64,000 bases of DNA from Leisingera sp. ANG-M7 (GCF_000813965.1 NZ_JWLI01000005.1:62001-126000); one strand, 5' to 3'; counted from the first letter of the stretch, positions 37,008-46,106 are shown. The notes: generated by a model not told the origin, from the sequence alone. Numbers and translations: made by a program.

Positions 37008-37832
37008 TCAGCCGTAGGTCGGGTGGAACTTGCCCGCAGGCGACAGGGTGAAAATCTCCGCCCCGTCTGAGGTTACCCCGATCGAATGCTCGAACTGCGC
37101 CGACAGCGACTTGTCACGGGTAACGGCGGTCCATTCGTCTGCCAGAATCTTGGTTTCAGGACGGCCCAAGTTGATCATCGGCTCGATGGTGAAGAACATG
37201 CCTTCTTCCAGCACCGGGCCGGTGCCGGGGCGGCCGTAGTGCAGCACGTTGGGCGGCGCGTGGAATACTGTGCCTAGTCCGTGGCCGCAGAAATCCCGCA
37301 CCACGCTCATCCGCTGCGCTTCGGCATAGGTCTGGATCGCATGGCCGATGTCACCGAAGGTGTTGCCCGGCTTCACCGCCTCGATCCCCATCATCAGCGA
37401 ATCATGGGTGACTTGGATCAACCGCTCCGCCTTGCGGCTGAGCTTGCCTGCGACGAACATCCGGGAGGTGTCGCCGAACCAGCCGTCGACGATCACGGTT
37501 ACGTCGATGTTCAGGATATCGCCATCCTTCAGCTTCTTGTCGCCGGGAATGCCGTGGCAGACCACATGGTTCACCGAGATGCAGCTGGCGTGCTGATAAC
37601 CCTTGTAGCCGATGGTGGCCGATTTGGCGCCCGCGTCCTCTACCATTTGGGTGATGATGCGGTCGATCTCGCCGGTGGACTGGCCCGGGAAAACATGCGC
37701 TGCGATATCATCCAGAATGCGCGCGGCAAGCGCACCCGCCTTGTGCATGCCGGCATAGTCGCCGGCTTCATGAATGCGGATGCCGTCCTTGGTTGTGCGG
37801 CCGTCTTTCGATCTCATCACGCAGAGCTCCAT
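37008..37832 (-). CDS. map: Methionine aminopeptidase, type I
   Basis: 274 residues from ATG 37832; ATG 37817 (MRSKDGRTT) is also possible and has a GGAG upstream. It removes the initiator Met from new proteins. Metal ligands and motifs are in place: DGDILNIDVTVIVDGWFGDTSRMF (two Asp), FCGHGLGTVFH (His), FFTIEPMINLG (Glu), and SAQFEHSIGV (final Glu). The N-terminus is about 10-20 residues longer than in E. coli MAP. Single gene. Confidence 0.95.
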   Translation of the reverse strand: MELCVMRSKDGRTTKDGIRIHEAGDYAGMHKAGALAARILDDIAAHVFPGQSTGEIDRIITQMVEDAGAKSATIGYKGYQHASCISVNHVVCHGIPGDKKLKDGDILNIDVTVIVDGWFGDTSRMFVAGKLSRKAERLIQVTHDSLMMGIEAVKPGNTFGDIGHAIQTYAEAQRMSVVRDFCGHGLGTVFHAPPNVLHYGRPGTGPVLEEGMFFTIEPMINLGRPETKILADEWTAVTRDKSLSAQFEHSIGVTSDGAEIFTLSPAGKFHPTYG

Positions 37833-37961
37833 CACGTTCTTTGCGTAGCTATGTAAGGGGTTCCCGCCGAAAGGGCCAGACCGGGGTTGCGGGAACTTTT
37901 ACCGCTGCGGTGCGTTTGACCATTTGAATACTCGATTTGGCAACAAGGGGAACGCAGCGGA

Positions 37962-38861
37962 ATGGACAGCTTCAACAGCCTAATGCAAACCAAAATCTAC
38001 GATGGCAGGACGCTTGCGGATCTGGTGACGCTGGAATTCCTGGCGCAGGCGCTGGGCAGCGTTCTGGCTGCAGTAATTATTCTGCTGGCCGGCTTCATCG
38101 TTGCCGGATGGGTCAAGCGGCGGATCGTGCAGCTGGGCGATAGCAACGCAAAGCTGGATGTGACCCTGTTCCACTTTCTGGGCAATCTCGCCCGATACGT
38201 TATTTTGGCCTTTGCTGCCTTGTTTGTGCTCAACACCTTTGGCGTTAAGACAACTTCCATCGTGGCGGCAATTGGTGCTGCCGGATTGGCCATTGGCCTG
38301 GCCATGCAGGGGGCACTGTCGAATGTGGCGGCAGGGGTTATGATCATCCTGTTCCGCCCGTTCAAGCTGGGCGATTTTATCGCAGTTAACGGCGAGATGG
38401 GCACGGTGCACGAAATCACCTTGAACAATACCGTCATTGCTAGCCTGTCCAATCTCAAGGTAATTGTCCCGAATTCCGAAGTCTGGGGTAATACCATCAC
38501 CAATTACTCGTCTTTCGACACCCGCCGTGCTGAGTGGACATTTGGTGTCGGTTACGGTGCCAATCTGGCAACTGCAGAGCAGGTGATCCGGGAAACCATC
38601 ATGGGCGATAGCCGTTCGTACAGCGACCCGGAGCCGTTCATTCAGGTCAATGAGCTGAACAGCAGCTCGGTTGATTTCCTGGTGCGCGTCTGGGTCGATG
38701 CAGAGGAGTACTTCCAGTACCAGGCCGACATGAAGCGCAAGGTGAAAGAGGCGCTGGACGTCGCTGGAGTGGATATTCCGTTCCCGACCCGTACGCTGAT
38801 CAGGGCCCAGCCGGAGCGTGAGGGGGAGGGTTCTGAAAAGCAAGTAGGACAGGCGGCCTGA
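37962..38861 (+). CDS. Mechanosensitive ion channel, MscS family
   Basis: 299 residues. Three N-terminal membrane helices (about 27-50, 68-92, 97-125), the third being the pore helix with AAIGAAGLAIGLAMQGALSN and GVMIILFRPFKLGDF, the MscS signature. A beta domain follows (VPNSEVWGNTITNYSSFDTRR). It opens under membrane tension to release solutes after osmotic down-shock. The size is that of E. coli MscS (286). Single gene. Confidence 0.94.
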   Translation: MDSFNSLMQTKIYDGRTLADLVTLEFLAQALGSVLAAVIILLAGFIVAGWVKRRIVQLGDSNAKLDVTLFHFLGNLARYVILAFAALFVLNTFGVKTTSIVAAIGAAGLAIGLAMQGALSNVAAGVMIILFRPFKLGDFIAVNGEMGTVHEITLNNTVIASLSNLKVIVPNSEVWGNTITNYSSFDTRRAEWTFGVGYGANLATAEQVIRETIMGDSRSYSDPEPFIQVNELNSSSVDFLVRVWVDAEEYFQYQADMKRKVKEALDVAGVDIPFPTRTLIRAQPEREGEGSEKQVGQAA

Positions 38862-38882
38862 GCTGCCGCCCGGGCCGGGCTG

Positions 38883-39584
38883 TTACTCTGATGAGAGCGG
38901 CCCGGCGACCTCAACACCCCGTGGAGTAATCCGCGTGCCAATTACCAGCTTCTCCACCCCCGCGGCCTGAGCGCAGGCAAAGGCATCTGTGTAGGCCGGG
39001 TCAATATCGGCGGCCAGTCTGAAGCGGGTGCAATCGGTGCGTTGCACAAGGTACAGCATGACGGCGCGTTTACCCTGCTCCACCATGTTTGCCAGCTCCC
39101 CAAGATGCTTGGTGCCACGGGCTGTGACGCTGTCGGGAAACTCAGCGAGACCGGGCTGGCGCGACAAAGTCACGCTTTTCACCTCCACATAACAATCGGG
39201 CAGGCCGTCCTGCTGCAGCAGGAAGTCTATGCGGCTATTTTCGCCGTATTTCACCTCGGGGCATATCGTTCTGTAGGAAGAGAGTTCTGCAACCTCTCCC
39301 GCCTCCAGTGAGGCCCGCAGGGCGCGGTTCGGCACCGAGGTGTCGACACCGGTAAAATGGCCGTCTGAGTGCTCCACCAGCCGCCAGCCGTATTTCAGTT
39401 TCTTCTTCGGGTCGTCGTTGGGTTCCAGCCAGATCTTCATGCCCGGATCCGCCAGCCTCATCATGCTGCCCGGGTTGGCGCAATGGGCGGTAATCTCCTG
39501 CCCGTCCTCTAACCGGCAATCGGCAAGGAAACGTTTGTAACGGCGGATCAGAGTGGCGGGGATCAGGGGCTGGGAAAACTTCAT
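38883..39584 (-). CDS. sfsA: DNA/RNA nuclease SfsA
   Basis: 233 residues. SfsA family motifs: LIRRYKRFLADCRLEDGQEI, AHCANPGSMMRL, KLKYGWRLVEHSDG-like segment, IDFLLQQDGLPDCYVEVKSV with the acidic cluster, and FPDSVTARGTKHLGEL. It was first described as a sugar-fermentation stimulation factor and is now regarded as a nuclease-like protein. Convergent with mscS. Confidence 0.95.
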   Translation of the reverse strand: MKFSQPLIPATLIRRYKRFLADCRLEDGQEITAHCANPGSMMRLADPGMKIWLEPNDDPKKKLKYGWRLVEHSDGHFTGVDTSVPNRALRASLEAGEVAELSSYRTICPEVKYGENSRIDFLLQQDGLPDCYVEVKSVTLSRQPGLAEFPDSVTARGTKHLGELANMVEQGKRAVMLYLVQRTDCTRFRLAADIDPAYTDAFACAQAAGVEKLVIGTRITPRGVEVAGPLSSE

Positions 39585-39623
39585 ACCTGGATGACTACCC
39601 CAGCCCCGCCCGACGGCAAAGCC

Positions 39624-40379
39624 TTAGTTGCGGCCGGCCATGACGCCGCCGTCAACATCCCAGATGGCGCCGGTGACCCAGGCAGCCTGATCGGACAGCA
39701 GATGCACAACGGTGGCCGCAATGTCGGCCGGGCGGCCGACGCGCCCAATTGGATGGAAGCTGTCGAAGCCGGCTGAAAGCGTATCTTCGATCTGCGCCGG
39801 ATCGATAAAGGCACCGTAAATCGGGGTGACCACCACTGCAGGGGCCACCGCGTTCACCCGGATGCCGTGGTCCGCCAGCTCCATCGCCAGGTGCTGGGTC
39901 AGAGCGTGCAGGCCTGCCTTGGCCATGGAATAGGCTGAGCTTGGTGTCGCCTTGATCGCCTGTTTTGCCCACATGGAGCCGATATTGACGATGGACCCGC
40001 CGCCGTAGCCTGCCATATTGGCAGCCACTGCTTGGGTCAGGAAGAAGGCGGCGCGGTTCAGGCCCATATAGCGGTCGTAGTCTTCGAGCCCGTGTTCAAG
40101 GAAGGGCTTGGGAACAAAAACGCCGGCAGCATTTACCAGCTTGCTGAGGTGGCGGCTGTCTGCCTTCAGTTCTGCCGCCAGTGTCTGGACAGCAGCGAAA
40201 TCCATCAGGTCTATTTGCCGGGTCTCGGCGTGGGCCCCGAGCTCAGCCTTAGCGGCCTCCAGCTTGGATGCTGAGGAGCCCAGCAGGGTGACATGTTGTC
40301 CCGCTTTCACTAGCTGGCGCGCAGTTTCCAGACCCATTCCCGAGGATCCGCCGATGATCAGTGCGGTTTCAGTCGTCAT
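39624..40379 (-). CDS. Short-chain dehydrogenase/reductase
   Basis: 251 residues. NAD(P) motif LIIGGSSGMGLETARQL near the N-terminus, NAAG near residue 86, catalytic Ser in IVNIGSMW and Tyr/Lys in AYSMAKAG, then HGIRVNAVAPAVVVTP. The classical SDR fold; the substrate is unknown. It is divergent from a TetR regulator with two matching operators between them, so its expression is probably induced by its substrate or a related compound. Confidence 0.9.
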   Translation of the reverse strand: MTTETALIIGGSSGMGLETARQLVKAGQHVTLLGSSASKLEAAKAELGAHAETRQIDLMDFAAVQTLAAELKADSRHLSKLVNAAGVFVPKPFLEHGLEDYDRYMGLNRAAFFLTQAVAANMAGYGGGSIVNIGSMWAKQAIKATPSSAYSMAKAGLHALTQHLAMELADHGIRVNAVAPAVVVTPIYGAFIDPAQIEDTLSAGFDSFHPIGRVGRPADIAATVVHLLSDQAAWVTGAIWDVDGGVMAGRN

Positions 40380-40391
40380 AGTGATTCTCCT

Positions 40392-40409
40392 ATCTATCAG
40401 TAGGTAGAT
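40392..40409. promoter_or_regulatory. TetR operator copy 1, SDR side
   Basis: ATCTATCAGTAGGTAGAT, ending in the block GTAGGTAGAT shared with the second copy; arms CTATCTA and TAGATAG around it form a dyad. It sits 12 bp upstream of the SDR start codon. Confidence 0.68.
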
Positions 40410-40442
40410 AGATGTGAATTGCGCTGCTCGCCGTCAAGGCCT

Positions 40443-40460
40443 ATCTGTAGGTAGGTAGAT
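40443..40460. promoter_or_regulatory. TetR operator copy 2, regulator side
   Basis: ATCTGTAGGTAGGTAGAT, sharing ATCT and GTAGGTAGAT with copy 1, 51 bp away and 14 bp before the regulator ATG. Two sites in a divergent promoter suggest that the regulator represses both genes. Confidence 0.68.
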
Positions 40461-40474
40461 TGGCGGGGGTGAGC

Positions 40475-41011
40475 ATGGCAAAGCCGGACACAGCGGAACG
40501 CATCCTGGACATCGCGGAGAAGGCCGCGCGGACAGGTGGCTACAACGCCTTCAGCTTCCGTGAAATTGCTGCGGAAATCGGTATCAAATCGGCCTCTGTC
40601 CACTACCATTTTCCGACCAAGAAAGCCTTAGGGGAGGCTCTGGCGAAACGGTATTCTGACCATTTTTTCAGTGTCTTGGGTGATCCCCAAGGGGCGGAGC
40701 CTGCGGAGTTGCTCAAGCGCTATGTTGCAGCGTATGGCGCGGCTTTGAAACAGGACGGGCTGATGTGCCTGTGCGGCGTTTTCGGGGCCGAGATTGCTGA
40801 TCTGCCGCCGCCAGTGGCCAGCGCCACGCGGGCTTTTTTTGAGCGTAACCTGGAATGGCTGCAGCAGGTTCACAGCCGGCAGGGGCTGACGCCGGATGCT
40901 GCGGAACAAGCCGCGGCGCATATGATCGCAGCCCTGGAAGGGGCGATGATTCTGGCTCGTGCAATGGGAAATGCCGCGCTGTTCGACGCTGCGGTTGCCG
41001 GGCTTTCCTAG
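40475..41011 (+). CDS. TetR/AcrR family transcriptional regulator
   Basis: 178 residues from ATG 40475 (GGGGGTGAG site). Residues about 5-55 are the TetR helix-turn-helix (AARTGGYNAFSFREIAAEIG, SASVHYHFPTKKALGEAL). The C-terminal half is a helical ligand domain of the type in AcrR-like repressors of dehydrogenases. It probably represses the divergent SDR gene and itself through the two operators at 40392 and 40443. Confidence 0.9.
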   Translation: MAKPDTAERILDIAEKAARTGGYNAFSFREIAAEIGIKSASVHYHFPTKKALGEALAKRYSDHFFSVLGDPQGAEPAELLKRYVAAYGAALKQDGLMCLCGVFGAEIADLPPPVASATRAFFERNLEWLQQVHSRQGLTPDAAEQAAAHMIAALEGAMILARAMGNAALFDAAVAGLS

Positions 41012-41076
41012 TCGCTTTGGCCCTTGTGCCGGCTGGGCTGCGGGGTATCTTCACGCACAGCCAAGGGAGATGCCTG

Positions 41077-41808
41077 ATGTCCGCCACACCGAACCCTACT
41101 GCCGCCATGCTGGTTATCGGCGATGAGATCCTGTCTGGTCGCACACGCGATGCCAATATGCACTTTCTGGCGGGGGAGCTGACCAAACACGGTATCGACC
41201 TGAAGGAAGTACGGGTGGTGAGCGACGACGAACCCGCGATTATTGCCGCGGTACAGTCGCTGTCTGGCGCTTATGATCATGTGTTCACCAGCGGCGGCAT
41301 CGGGCCGACCCATGACGATATCACTGCCGATTGCATTGCTAAGGCGTTTGACGCCCATTTGGATGTGCGCGACGATGCCAGGGCCATCCTGCAGACGCAC
41401 TATGATACCCAAGGGCTGGAAATGAATGAGGCACGGCTGCGGATGGCCCGCATTCCGGATGGTGCGGCGCTGATCGACAACCCGGTTTCGGCGGCGCCGG
41501 GATTCACCATCGCCAATGTGCATGTGATGGCGGGGGTCCCAATGATCTTTCAGGCAATGGTCGCCAGTGTGACTCCGACCCTCACAGGTGGCAGCCCGAT
41601 GCTGTCGCAGACCTTGCGGGTGCTGCGAGGTGAGGGGGAAATCGCGGCCCCGCTCAGGGCGCTAGCGGAGGCCTATGGCGATCTGTCGGTGGGCTGCTAC
41701 CCGTTTCAGAAAGACGGCGCGTTCGGCGCCAATGTCGTGATCCGCGGCACAGATGGTGCCCGAATCGATGCGGCAATGACCGAACTGGCAAAGGAGCTGG
41801 AGCAGTGA
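41077..41808 (+). CDS. Molybdopterin-binding/CinA N-terminal domain protein
   Basis: 243 residues from ATG 41077 (AAGGGAGA site). The MoCF-biosynthesis-like fold of CinA: AMLVIGDEILSGRTRDANMHF, VFTSGGIGPTHDDITADCIA, and PGFTIANVHVMAGVPMIFQAM. It lacks the C-terminal nicotinamide-nucleotide amidase domain of full CinA, as is common for the short form in alphaproteobacteria. The function is uncertain; CinA proteins process damaged nucleotides. First of four overlapping genes. Confidence 0.88.
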   Translation: MSATPNPTAAMLVIGDEILSGRTRDANMHFLAGELTKHGIDLKEVRVVSDDEPAIIAAVQSLSGAYDHVFTSGGIGPTHDDITADCIAKAFDAHLDVRDDARAILQTHYDTQGLEMNEARLRMARIPDGAALIDNPVSAAPGFTIANVHVMAGVPMIFQAMVASVTPTLTGGSPMLSQTLRVLRGEGEIAAPLRALAEAYGDLSVGCYPFQKDGAFGANVVIRGTDGARIDAAMTELAKELEQ

Positions 41809-42530
41809 CCACCGATCCCCGTTACTATGCTGTGACCGAAGCGACCTGGCCGTCTGCTTCAGTGCGCGGCTTGGGTCCAGTCACCCTGCGAGAGGGGCAG
41901 GGCGGCGGCAGCCGGGTGTCGGCGGCGACGGTGAGTGGCACTGCCACAGACATGGACATCGCTGCGGCAGAGGACGCGATGCGTGCAATGGGCCAGGATT
42001 GCCTGTTCATGATCCGGGACGGCGAGGCAGAGTTGGACGCGCTGCTGGAGGCGCGCGGTTATGCGGTGAAGGATCCGGTTAACCTGTGGACCTGCCCAGC
42101 GGAGCGCCTGACGGACATCCCTGTGCCGCGTGTCACCGCCTTTTGCGTCTGGGAGCCGCTGGCAATTCAGCGCGAGATCTGGGCGCAGGGCGGCATCGGG
42201 CCGGAGCGGCTGGCGGTAATGCAACGGGTGCAGGGCGTGAAGACTGGGCTGCTGGGCCGCCACAGGGACAAACCCGCCGGTGCGGGGTTTGTGGCCATCC
42301 ACGATGGTGTGGCAATGGTTCACGCGCTGGAAATCCTGCCGCATCAGCGCCGGGCCGGCATGGGCGCCTGGATGATGCGCCAGGCGGCGTTCTGGGCATT
42401 GGAAAACGGTGCCAGCGAATTGGCGGTTCTCTGCACGAAACGTAACGAGGGCGCCAATGGGCTTTATGCTTCCCTCGGCATGGACTGTGTTGGACAGTAC
42501 CACTACCGGATTTTGCAACAAGGCGATTGA
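41805..42530 (+). CDS. GNAT family N-acetyltransferase
   Basis: 241 residues from GTG 41805, overlapping the previous stop. The C-terminal 90 residues hold the acetyl-CoA loop (LPHQRRAGMGAWMMRQAAFW) and the ending ANGLYASLGMDCVGQYHYR typical of GNAT. The N-terminal half is a degenerate repeat of the fold. Substrate unknown. It lies between the CinA-like and AhpD-like genes in one transcript. Confidence 0.87.
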   Translation: MTTDPRYYAVTEATWPSASVRGLGPVTLREGQGGGSRVSAATVSGTATDMDIAAAEDAMRAMGQDCLFMIRDGEAELDALLEARGYAVKDPVNLWTCPAERLTDIPVPRVTAFCVWEPLAIQREIWAQGGIGPERLAVMQRVQGVKTGLLGRHRDKPAGAGFVAIHDGVAMVHALEILPHQRRAGMGAWMMRQAAFWALENGASELAVLCTKRNEGANGLYASLGMDCVGQYHYRILQQGD

Positions 42531-42535
42531 ACGCG

Positions 42536-43108
42536 ATGAGTGACCAGACCCAGCCGACAGCCCTGAACCTGCCAATGGTGGACCCGCTGCCGCCGGAAAC
42601 GCAGAAGTATTTTGACATCTGTGTCGAGAAACTGGGCTTTGTGCCGAATGTGCTGAAGGCAAACGCCTTTGACATCGATAAGCTCAATGCCTTTACGGCC
42701 ATGTACAACGACCTGATGCTAGCGGACAGCGGCCTGAGCAAGTTGGAGCGGGAGATGATTGCGGTTGTGGTCTCCTCGATCAACCGCTGTTTCTATTGCC
42801 TTGTGGCCCACGGCGCGGCCGTGAGGCAGCTATCGGGGGACCCGCAACTGGGCGAGATGCTGGTAATGAATTACCGGGTGGCGCCTCTGGACACGCGTCA
42901 GCGGACGATGCTGGATTTTGCGGCCAGGATGACCACTGCCAGCGCGGAGATTGAGGAAGCGGACCGCCAGTGCTTGCGTGATGCGGGCTTCAGCGACCGG
43001 GATATCTGGGACATCGCCAATGTCGCGGGCTTCTTCAACATGTCGAACCGGGTGGCCAGCGCCACCGCAATGATGCCCAATCCGGAATATCACAACCAGT
43101 GCCGTTGA
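42536..43108 (+). CDS. Peroxidase-related enzyme, AhpD/carboxymuconolactone decarboxylase family
   Basis: 190 residues from ATG 42536 (a TTG three codons earlier is less likely). The AhpD-type active site is INRCFYCLVAHGAAVRQL (CxxC and His). N-terminal VEKLGFVPNVLKANAF and C-terminal IWDIANVAGFFNMSNRVA match the group of uncharacterised peroxidase-related enzymes. It would reduce peroxides through its cysteine pair. It overlaps the OmpA-type gene by 10 bp. Confidence 0.9.
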   Translation: MSDQTQPTALNLPMVDPLPPETQKYFDICVEKLGFVPNVLKANAFDIDKLNAFTAMYNDLMLADSGLSKLEREMIAVVVSSINRCFYCLVAHGAAVRQLSGDPQLGEMLVMNYRVAPLDTRQRTMLDFAARMTTASAEIEEADRQCLRDAGFSDRDIWDIANVAGFFNMSNRVASATAMMPNPEYHNQCR

Positions 43109-44013
43109 GACGTTTGATTGCGGTGGCGGCGGCATTCCTGCCCGGAATGCTGAATTCAGCGGAGCTCACTCTGCCGGCCGGTGCGGCTGCCATTTCCGAA
43201 CGGGCCACGGCGCTTGGCGTCTATCAGCTGCCAATTGGCCCCGAAGACGCGGACAGGGTGCCGTCAGAGCGGTTCGAGGGGCAGATCACCCGCCGCACCT
43301 GGCGCGTTGACGGCAGCGGCACGGTTCTGCAGATTCTGGCACCACTGAGGAAGCAGCTGGCGGAACAGGGCTTTGAAGTGAGGCTGGACTGCGCGGCGCG
43401 TGATTGCGGCGGCTTTAGTTTCCGGTTCGGGGTCGAGGTAGTGCCTGCACCGGATATGATGGTTGATATTTCCCGCTATCACTTCCTGTCGGCTGCCAAG
43501 GACGAGGCGGCGGTATCTGTCCTGGTGTCGCGGGCGGGCGGAGCAGCCTATGTGCAGGTGATCAGCGTGCAGCCGCCGGAAGCAGTGCCGGCGGTAGTGA
43601 AGCCTGCAGTGCAGCAGCCAGCAGACCCGGAGCAGCCGGTGGAACTGGCTAAGGTGCTGGAGGTGCGCGGCCATGCGGTGCTGACCGATCTGGTGTTTGA
43701 CAGCGGCTCCACGCGGCTTCAGGACGGCAGCTACTCCAGCCTGCGCGAGCTGGCCGCTTTCCTGGACGCAAACCCGCAATACAGGCTGCTGCTGGTCGGC
43801 CACACCGACACGGTTGGCTCCCAGGAGCAGAATGCCTCGATCTCCGAACGCCGTGCGCAATCGGTAAAGGAGCGGCTGGCCGAGGCCTATGGCGTCGAGG
43901 AGACCCGTATCGACGTGGTCGGGGCAGGCTATCTGGCGCCGATTGCCAGTAACCAGATCCCTGAGGGCCGCGAGGTCAACCGGCGGGTGGAGGCTGTGCT
44001 GCTTGGAAAATGA
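43099..44013 (+). CDS. OmpA family protein with signal peptide
   Basis: 304 residues from GTG 43099. Signal peptide (RRLIAVAAAFLPGMLNSA), a middle domain of about 150 residues with no known family, and a C-terminal OmpA/MotB peptidoglycan-binding domain: LVFDSGSTRLQDGSYSSL, LLLVGHTDTVGSQEQNASIS, and ERRAQSVKERL, ending with NRRVEAVLLGK. It probably sits in the periplasm and binds peptidoglycan. Last gene of the four-gene operon. Confidence 0.9.
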   Translation: MPLRRLIAVAAAFLPGMLNSAELTLPAGAAAISERATALGVYQLPIGPEDADRVPSERFEGQITRRTWRVDGSGTVLQILAPLRKQLAEQGFEVRLDCAARDCGGFSFRFGVEVVPAPDMMVDISRYHFLSAAKDEAAVSVLVSRAGGAAYVQVISVQPPEAVPAVVKPAVQQPADPEQPVELAKVLEVRGHAVLTDLVFDSGSTRLQDGSYSSLRELAAFLDANPQYRLLLVGHTDTVGSQEQNASISERRAQSVKERLAEAYGVEETRIDVVGAGYLAPIASNQIPEGREVNRRVEAVLLGK

Positions 44014-44042
44014 CGGAAGGCAATACTTGGCCCGGTGGGCCG

Positions 44043-44966
44043 TCAGCGGCGCCGCATGCCGCGCGGGCTGCGCTGGTACATGGCTTTGAACTGGCGGGAA
44101 AACCCCGACAGCGAGGCAAATCCCGTTGCCAGGGCCACTTCGGTAACCGGCATGGCAGTGTTTTGAAGCAGCTCGCGCGCCCGCTGCAGGCGTGTCTGAA
44201 GATAGGCCGCCTGCGGTGTTATGCCCAATCCGTGTTTGCAGCGCAGGCGCAGCGCTTTGAGGCTGAGGCCGAGCCGCCCGGCAATGTCTTTGAGCGCCAG
44301 GGGCTCCTGCAGGTTGTCCAGCATCAGCTGCTGCATTTGGCCCAGAACCGGATCGGCTGAAGGTCGCAGGCGCTGGCGTACTTCCGGCGGCCGGATCGAT
44401 CCATGCGCCATGTCTTCGGAGGTGGCCGCCGCCAGCCCGTCCGGGCCGGTGGCCGCGATCCAGGCCAGCATCGCGTCGCCGGTGGCAGTGCCTCCCACGG
44501 CGGTCAGCCGGCGGTGGCCGAAACAATAGATCTTGTCGCTGACTGCGATGCCGGGCCAGCGTTCGCGGAACCCTGCCTCCGCTTCGTGGTGCAGTACTGC
44601 CTCATGCCCGTCCAGGTAACCCAGCTGGGCCAGCACCACGGTGCCGGTGTCGATGCCGCCCAGCGTGGCGCCTGCGCGCGCGGCTTTTACCAGGTAGGCA
44701 CGCAGCCCCTGCGGCAGGTGGTGCAAAGGATCATAGCCGGCGCAAAGCAGCACCAGGTCGGGCGGTCCGCCGAGGTCCCAGCCGCTGCGGTCTGGCGCGG
44801 CCAGCCGTCCGCTGGAGGCAGGCACCGGCGCCTGGGTGACGCTGAGTGTCTCCCACGTATACAGCGGGCAGCTGACATTCTTATTGGCGATGCGAAGGGT
44901 TTCAGAGGCCAGCACGTAGGCCAGCATCTGGAACTCAGGAAACAGGATGAAGCTCACCTTCGGCAT
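44043..44966 (-). CDS. GlxA-type AraC regulator with DJ-1/PfpI-like domain
   Basis: 307 residues. The N-terminal 190 residues form a class I glutamine-amidotransferase-like domain (VSFILFPEFQMLAYVLASE, GATLGGIDTGTVVLAQLG); the nucleophile Cys is replaced by Asp, as in the GbdR/CdhR group. The C-terminal 100 residues are an AraC double HTH (LKDIAGRLGLSLKALRLRC, VTEVALATGFASLSGFSRQF). GbdR-like regulators sense betaine derivatives or other quaternary amines. It is divergent from a class II aldolase gene, which is its likely target; the ligand is unknown. Confidence 0.88.
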   Translation of the reverse strand: MPKVSFILFPEFQMLAYVLASETLRIANKNVSCPLYTWETLSVTQAPVPASSGRLAAPDRSGWDLGGPPDLVLLCAGYDPLHHLPQGLRAYLVKAARAGATLGGIDTGTVVLAQLGYLDGHEAVLHHEAEAGFRERWPGIAVSDKIYCFGHRRLTAVGGTATGDAMLAWIAATGPDGLAAATSEDMAHGSIRPPEVRQRLRPSADPVLGQMQQLMLDNLQEPLALKDIAGRLGLSLKALRLRCKHGLGITPQAAYLQTRLQRARELLQNTAMPVTEVALATGFASLSGFSRQFKAMYQRSPRGMRRR

Positions 44967-45061
44967 GTCAGGAAGTTATATGCAAGTTTCGGGCGTTTCT
45001 ATGCAAATAATGCGGGTTCCAGGCAACTAGGGTTCCTCCAGTCACAGGAAAGGAAACGCCA

Positions 45062-45853
45062 ATGACCGTCATGACCCCGACCCCGCTGCAAGGCCGCCCG
45101 GCCAATTGTTCGGACGCCGAATGGAAGGCCCGCTGCGAGCTGGCTGCGATATATAATGCGTTGGTGAAATACCGGCTGACCGATCAGACCAACCAGTGGC
45201 ACGCGATCCGGGTGCCGGGCGAGGATGCGCTGATTACCCATCACTATGGCTGGATGCATGAGGAGGTGACCGCCTCCAACCTGATCAAGGTCGGTTTCAA
45301 CCGTGTGAACCACAATCCGGAAAACGGAGAGCCGAACCCTTCGGCCACCGAAATCGGCAAATTGTTCTTTGAAGCGGAACCGGAGAAGAATTGCATCATG
45401 CATATCCATACCAAGGCCATCATGGGGGTGTCGGCCCAGACCGGCGGGGTGGGCCCCTACAGCCAGGCCTACCTGATGATCGGCGGTGGAGATGTGCTGG
45501 GGTATACGGACTATGAGTTCGAATGCACCGAAGATTTCCTGAACGGATTACTGGACGCAGGCCGCGGCAGAAAGGCGGTGGTGGAAGCCTGGCACGGTGC
45601 TTTTGTATTCGGGGCGACCGCGGGCGAGGCGTTCTTCCGCTCCTTCTACCTGGATCAGGCCTGTGCGGTGCAGCTGGAGGTGCAGAAGGCCGCAGCCTGC
45701 CCAGGGGTGGAAATCCGCACCATCCCAGAGGCGGAGCAGAAGCGCCATCTGCGCGATATGGCCGCCAGCGACTGGTACGGCTACGAGGGCGAACTGGAGT
45801 GGCATGCCATCCGCCGCCGCCTGGATGCAGAGGCGCCGCACTACAAGAGCTGA
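45062..45853 (+). CDS. Class II aldolase/adducin family protein
   Basis: 263 residues (AAAGGA site). The aldolase II fold is clear: WKARCELAAIYNALVKYRLT near the start, metal-binding His pair in NCIMHIHTKAIMGVS, and third His in VVEAWHGAFVFGATAGEAFF. Members cleave sugar phosphates or decarboxylate acids; many in this subgroup are uncharacterised. It is divergent from the GlxA-type regulator with a 95-bp gap. Confidence 0.88.
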   Translation: MTVMTPTPLQGRPANCSDAEWKARCELAAIYNALVKYRLTDQTNQWHAIRVPGEDALITHHYGWMHEEVTASNLIKVGFNRVNHNPENGEPNPSATEIGKLFFEAEPEKNCIMHIHTKAIMGVSAQTGGVGPYSQAYLMIGGGDVLGYTDYEFECTEDFLNGLLDAGRGRKAVVEAWHGAFVFGATAGEAFFRSFYLDQACAVQLEVQKAAACPGVEIRTIPEAEQKRHLRDMAASDWYGYEGELEWHAIRRRLDAEAPHYKS

Positions 45854-46033
45854 CTAGGCCGCCATTTCATCGGCACAATGCTCCCAGGCCTCGGCCGCCG
45901 CTTCGCAGGTGCCGCAGAAGGCCTTGGGCATGGCTGCGCCCCGAAGCGGCACTTGGCCCGACGAGATCTGGTCAGTCTGTGATTGGCACGGGACGGGCGG
46001 GAGCCTTGCGGTTGCCCCGTAGCTTTCTTCTGC

Positions 46034-46062
46034 AAAAAAGCCCCCGCGAGAGGCGCGGGGGC
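46034..46062 (-). terminator. Rho-independent terminator of the LysR gene
   Basis: A 9-bp perfect stem GCCCCCGCG (46040-46048) / CGCGGGGGC (46054-46062), followed on the minus strand by TTTTTT (46034-46039). It is 45 bp past the LysR stop. Confidence 0.9.
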
Positions 46063-46106
46063 AGGTCTACGAGGGAGGTCTTGTTCCGGTTTTCCGTTGA
46101 ACCGGT

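Noticed and set aside
43264-44526. 420-codon minus-strand frame
   Set aside because: Antisense to the OmpA gene and out of frame with the GlxA-type regulator; both of those are well supported by motifs.
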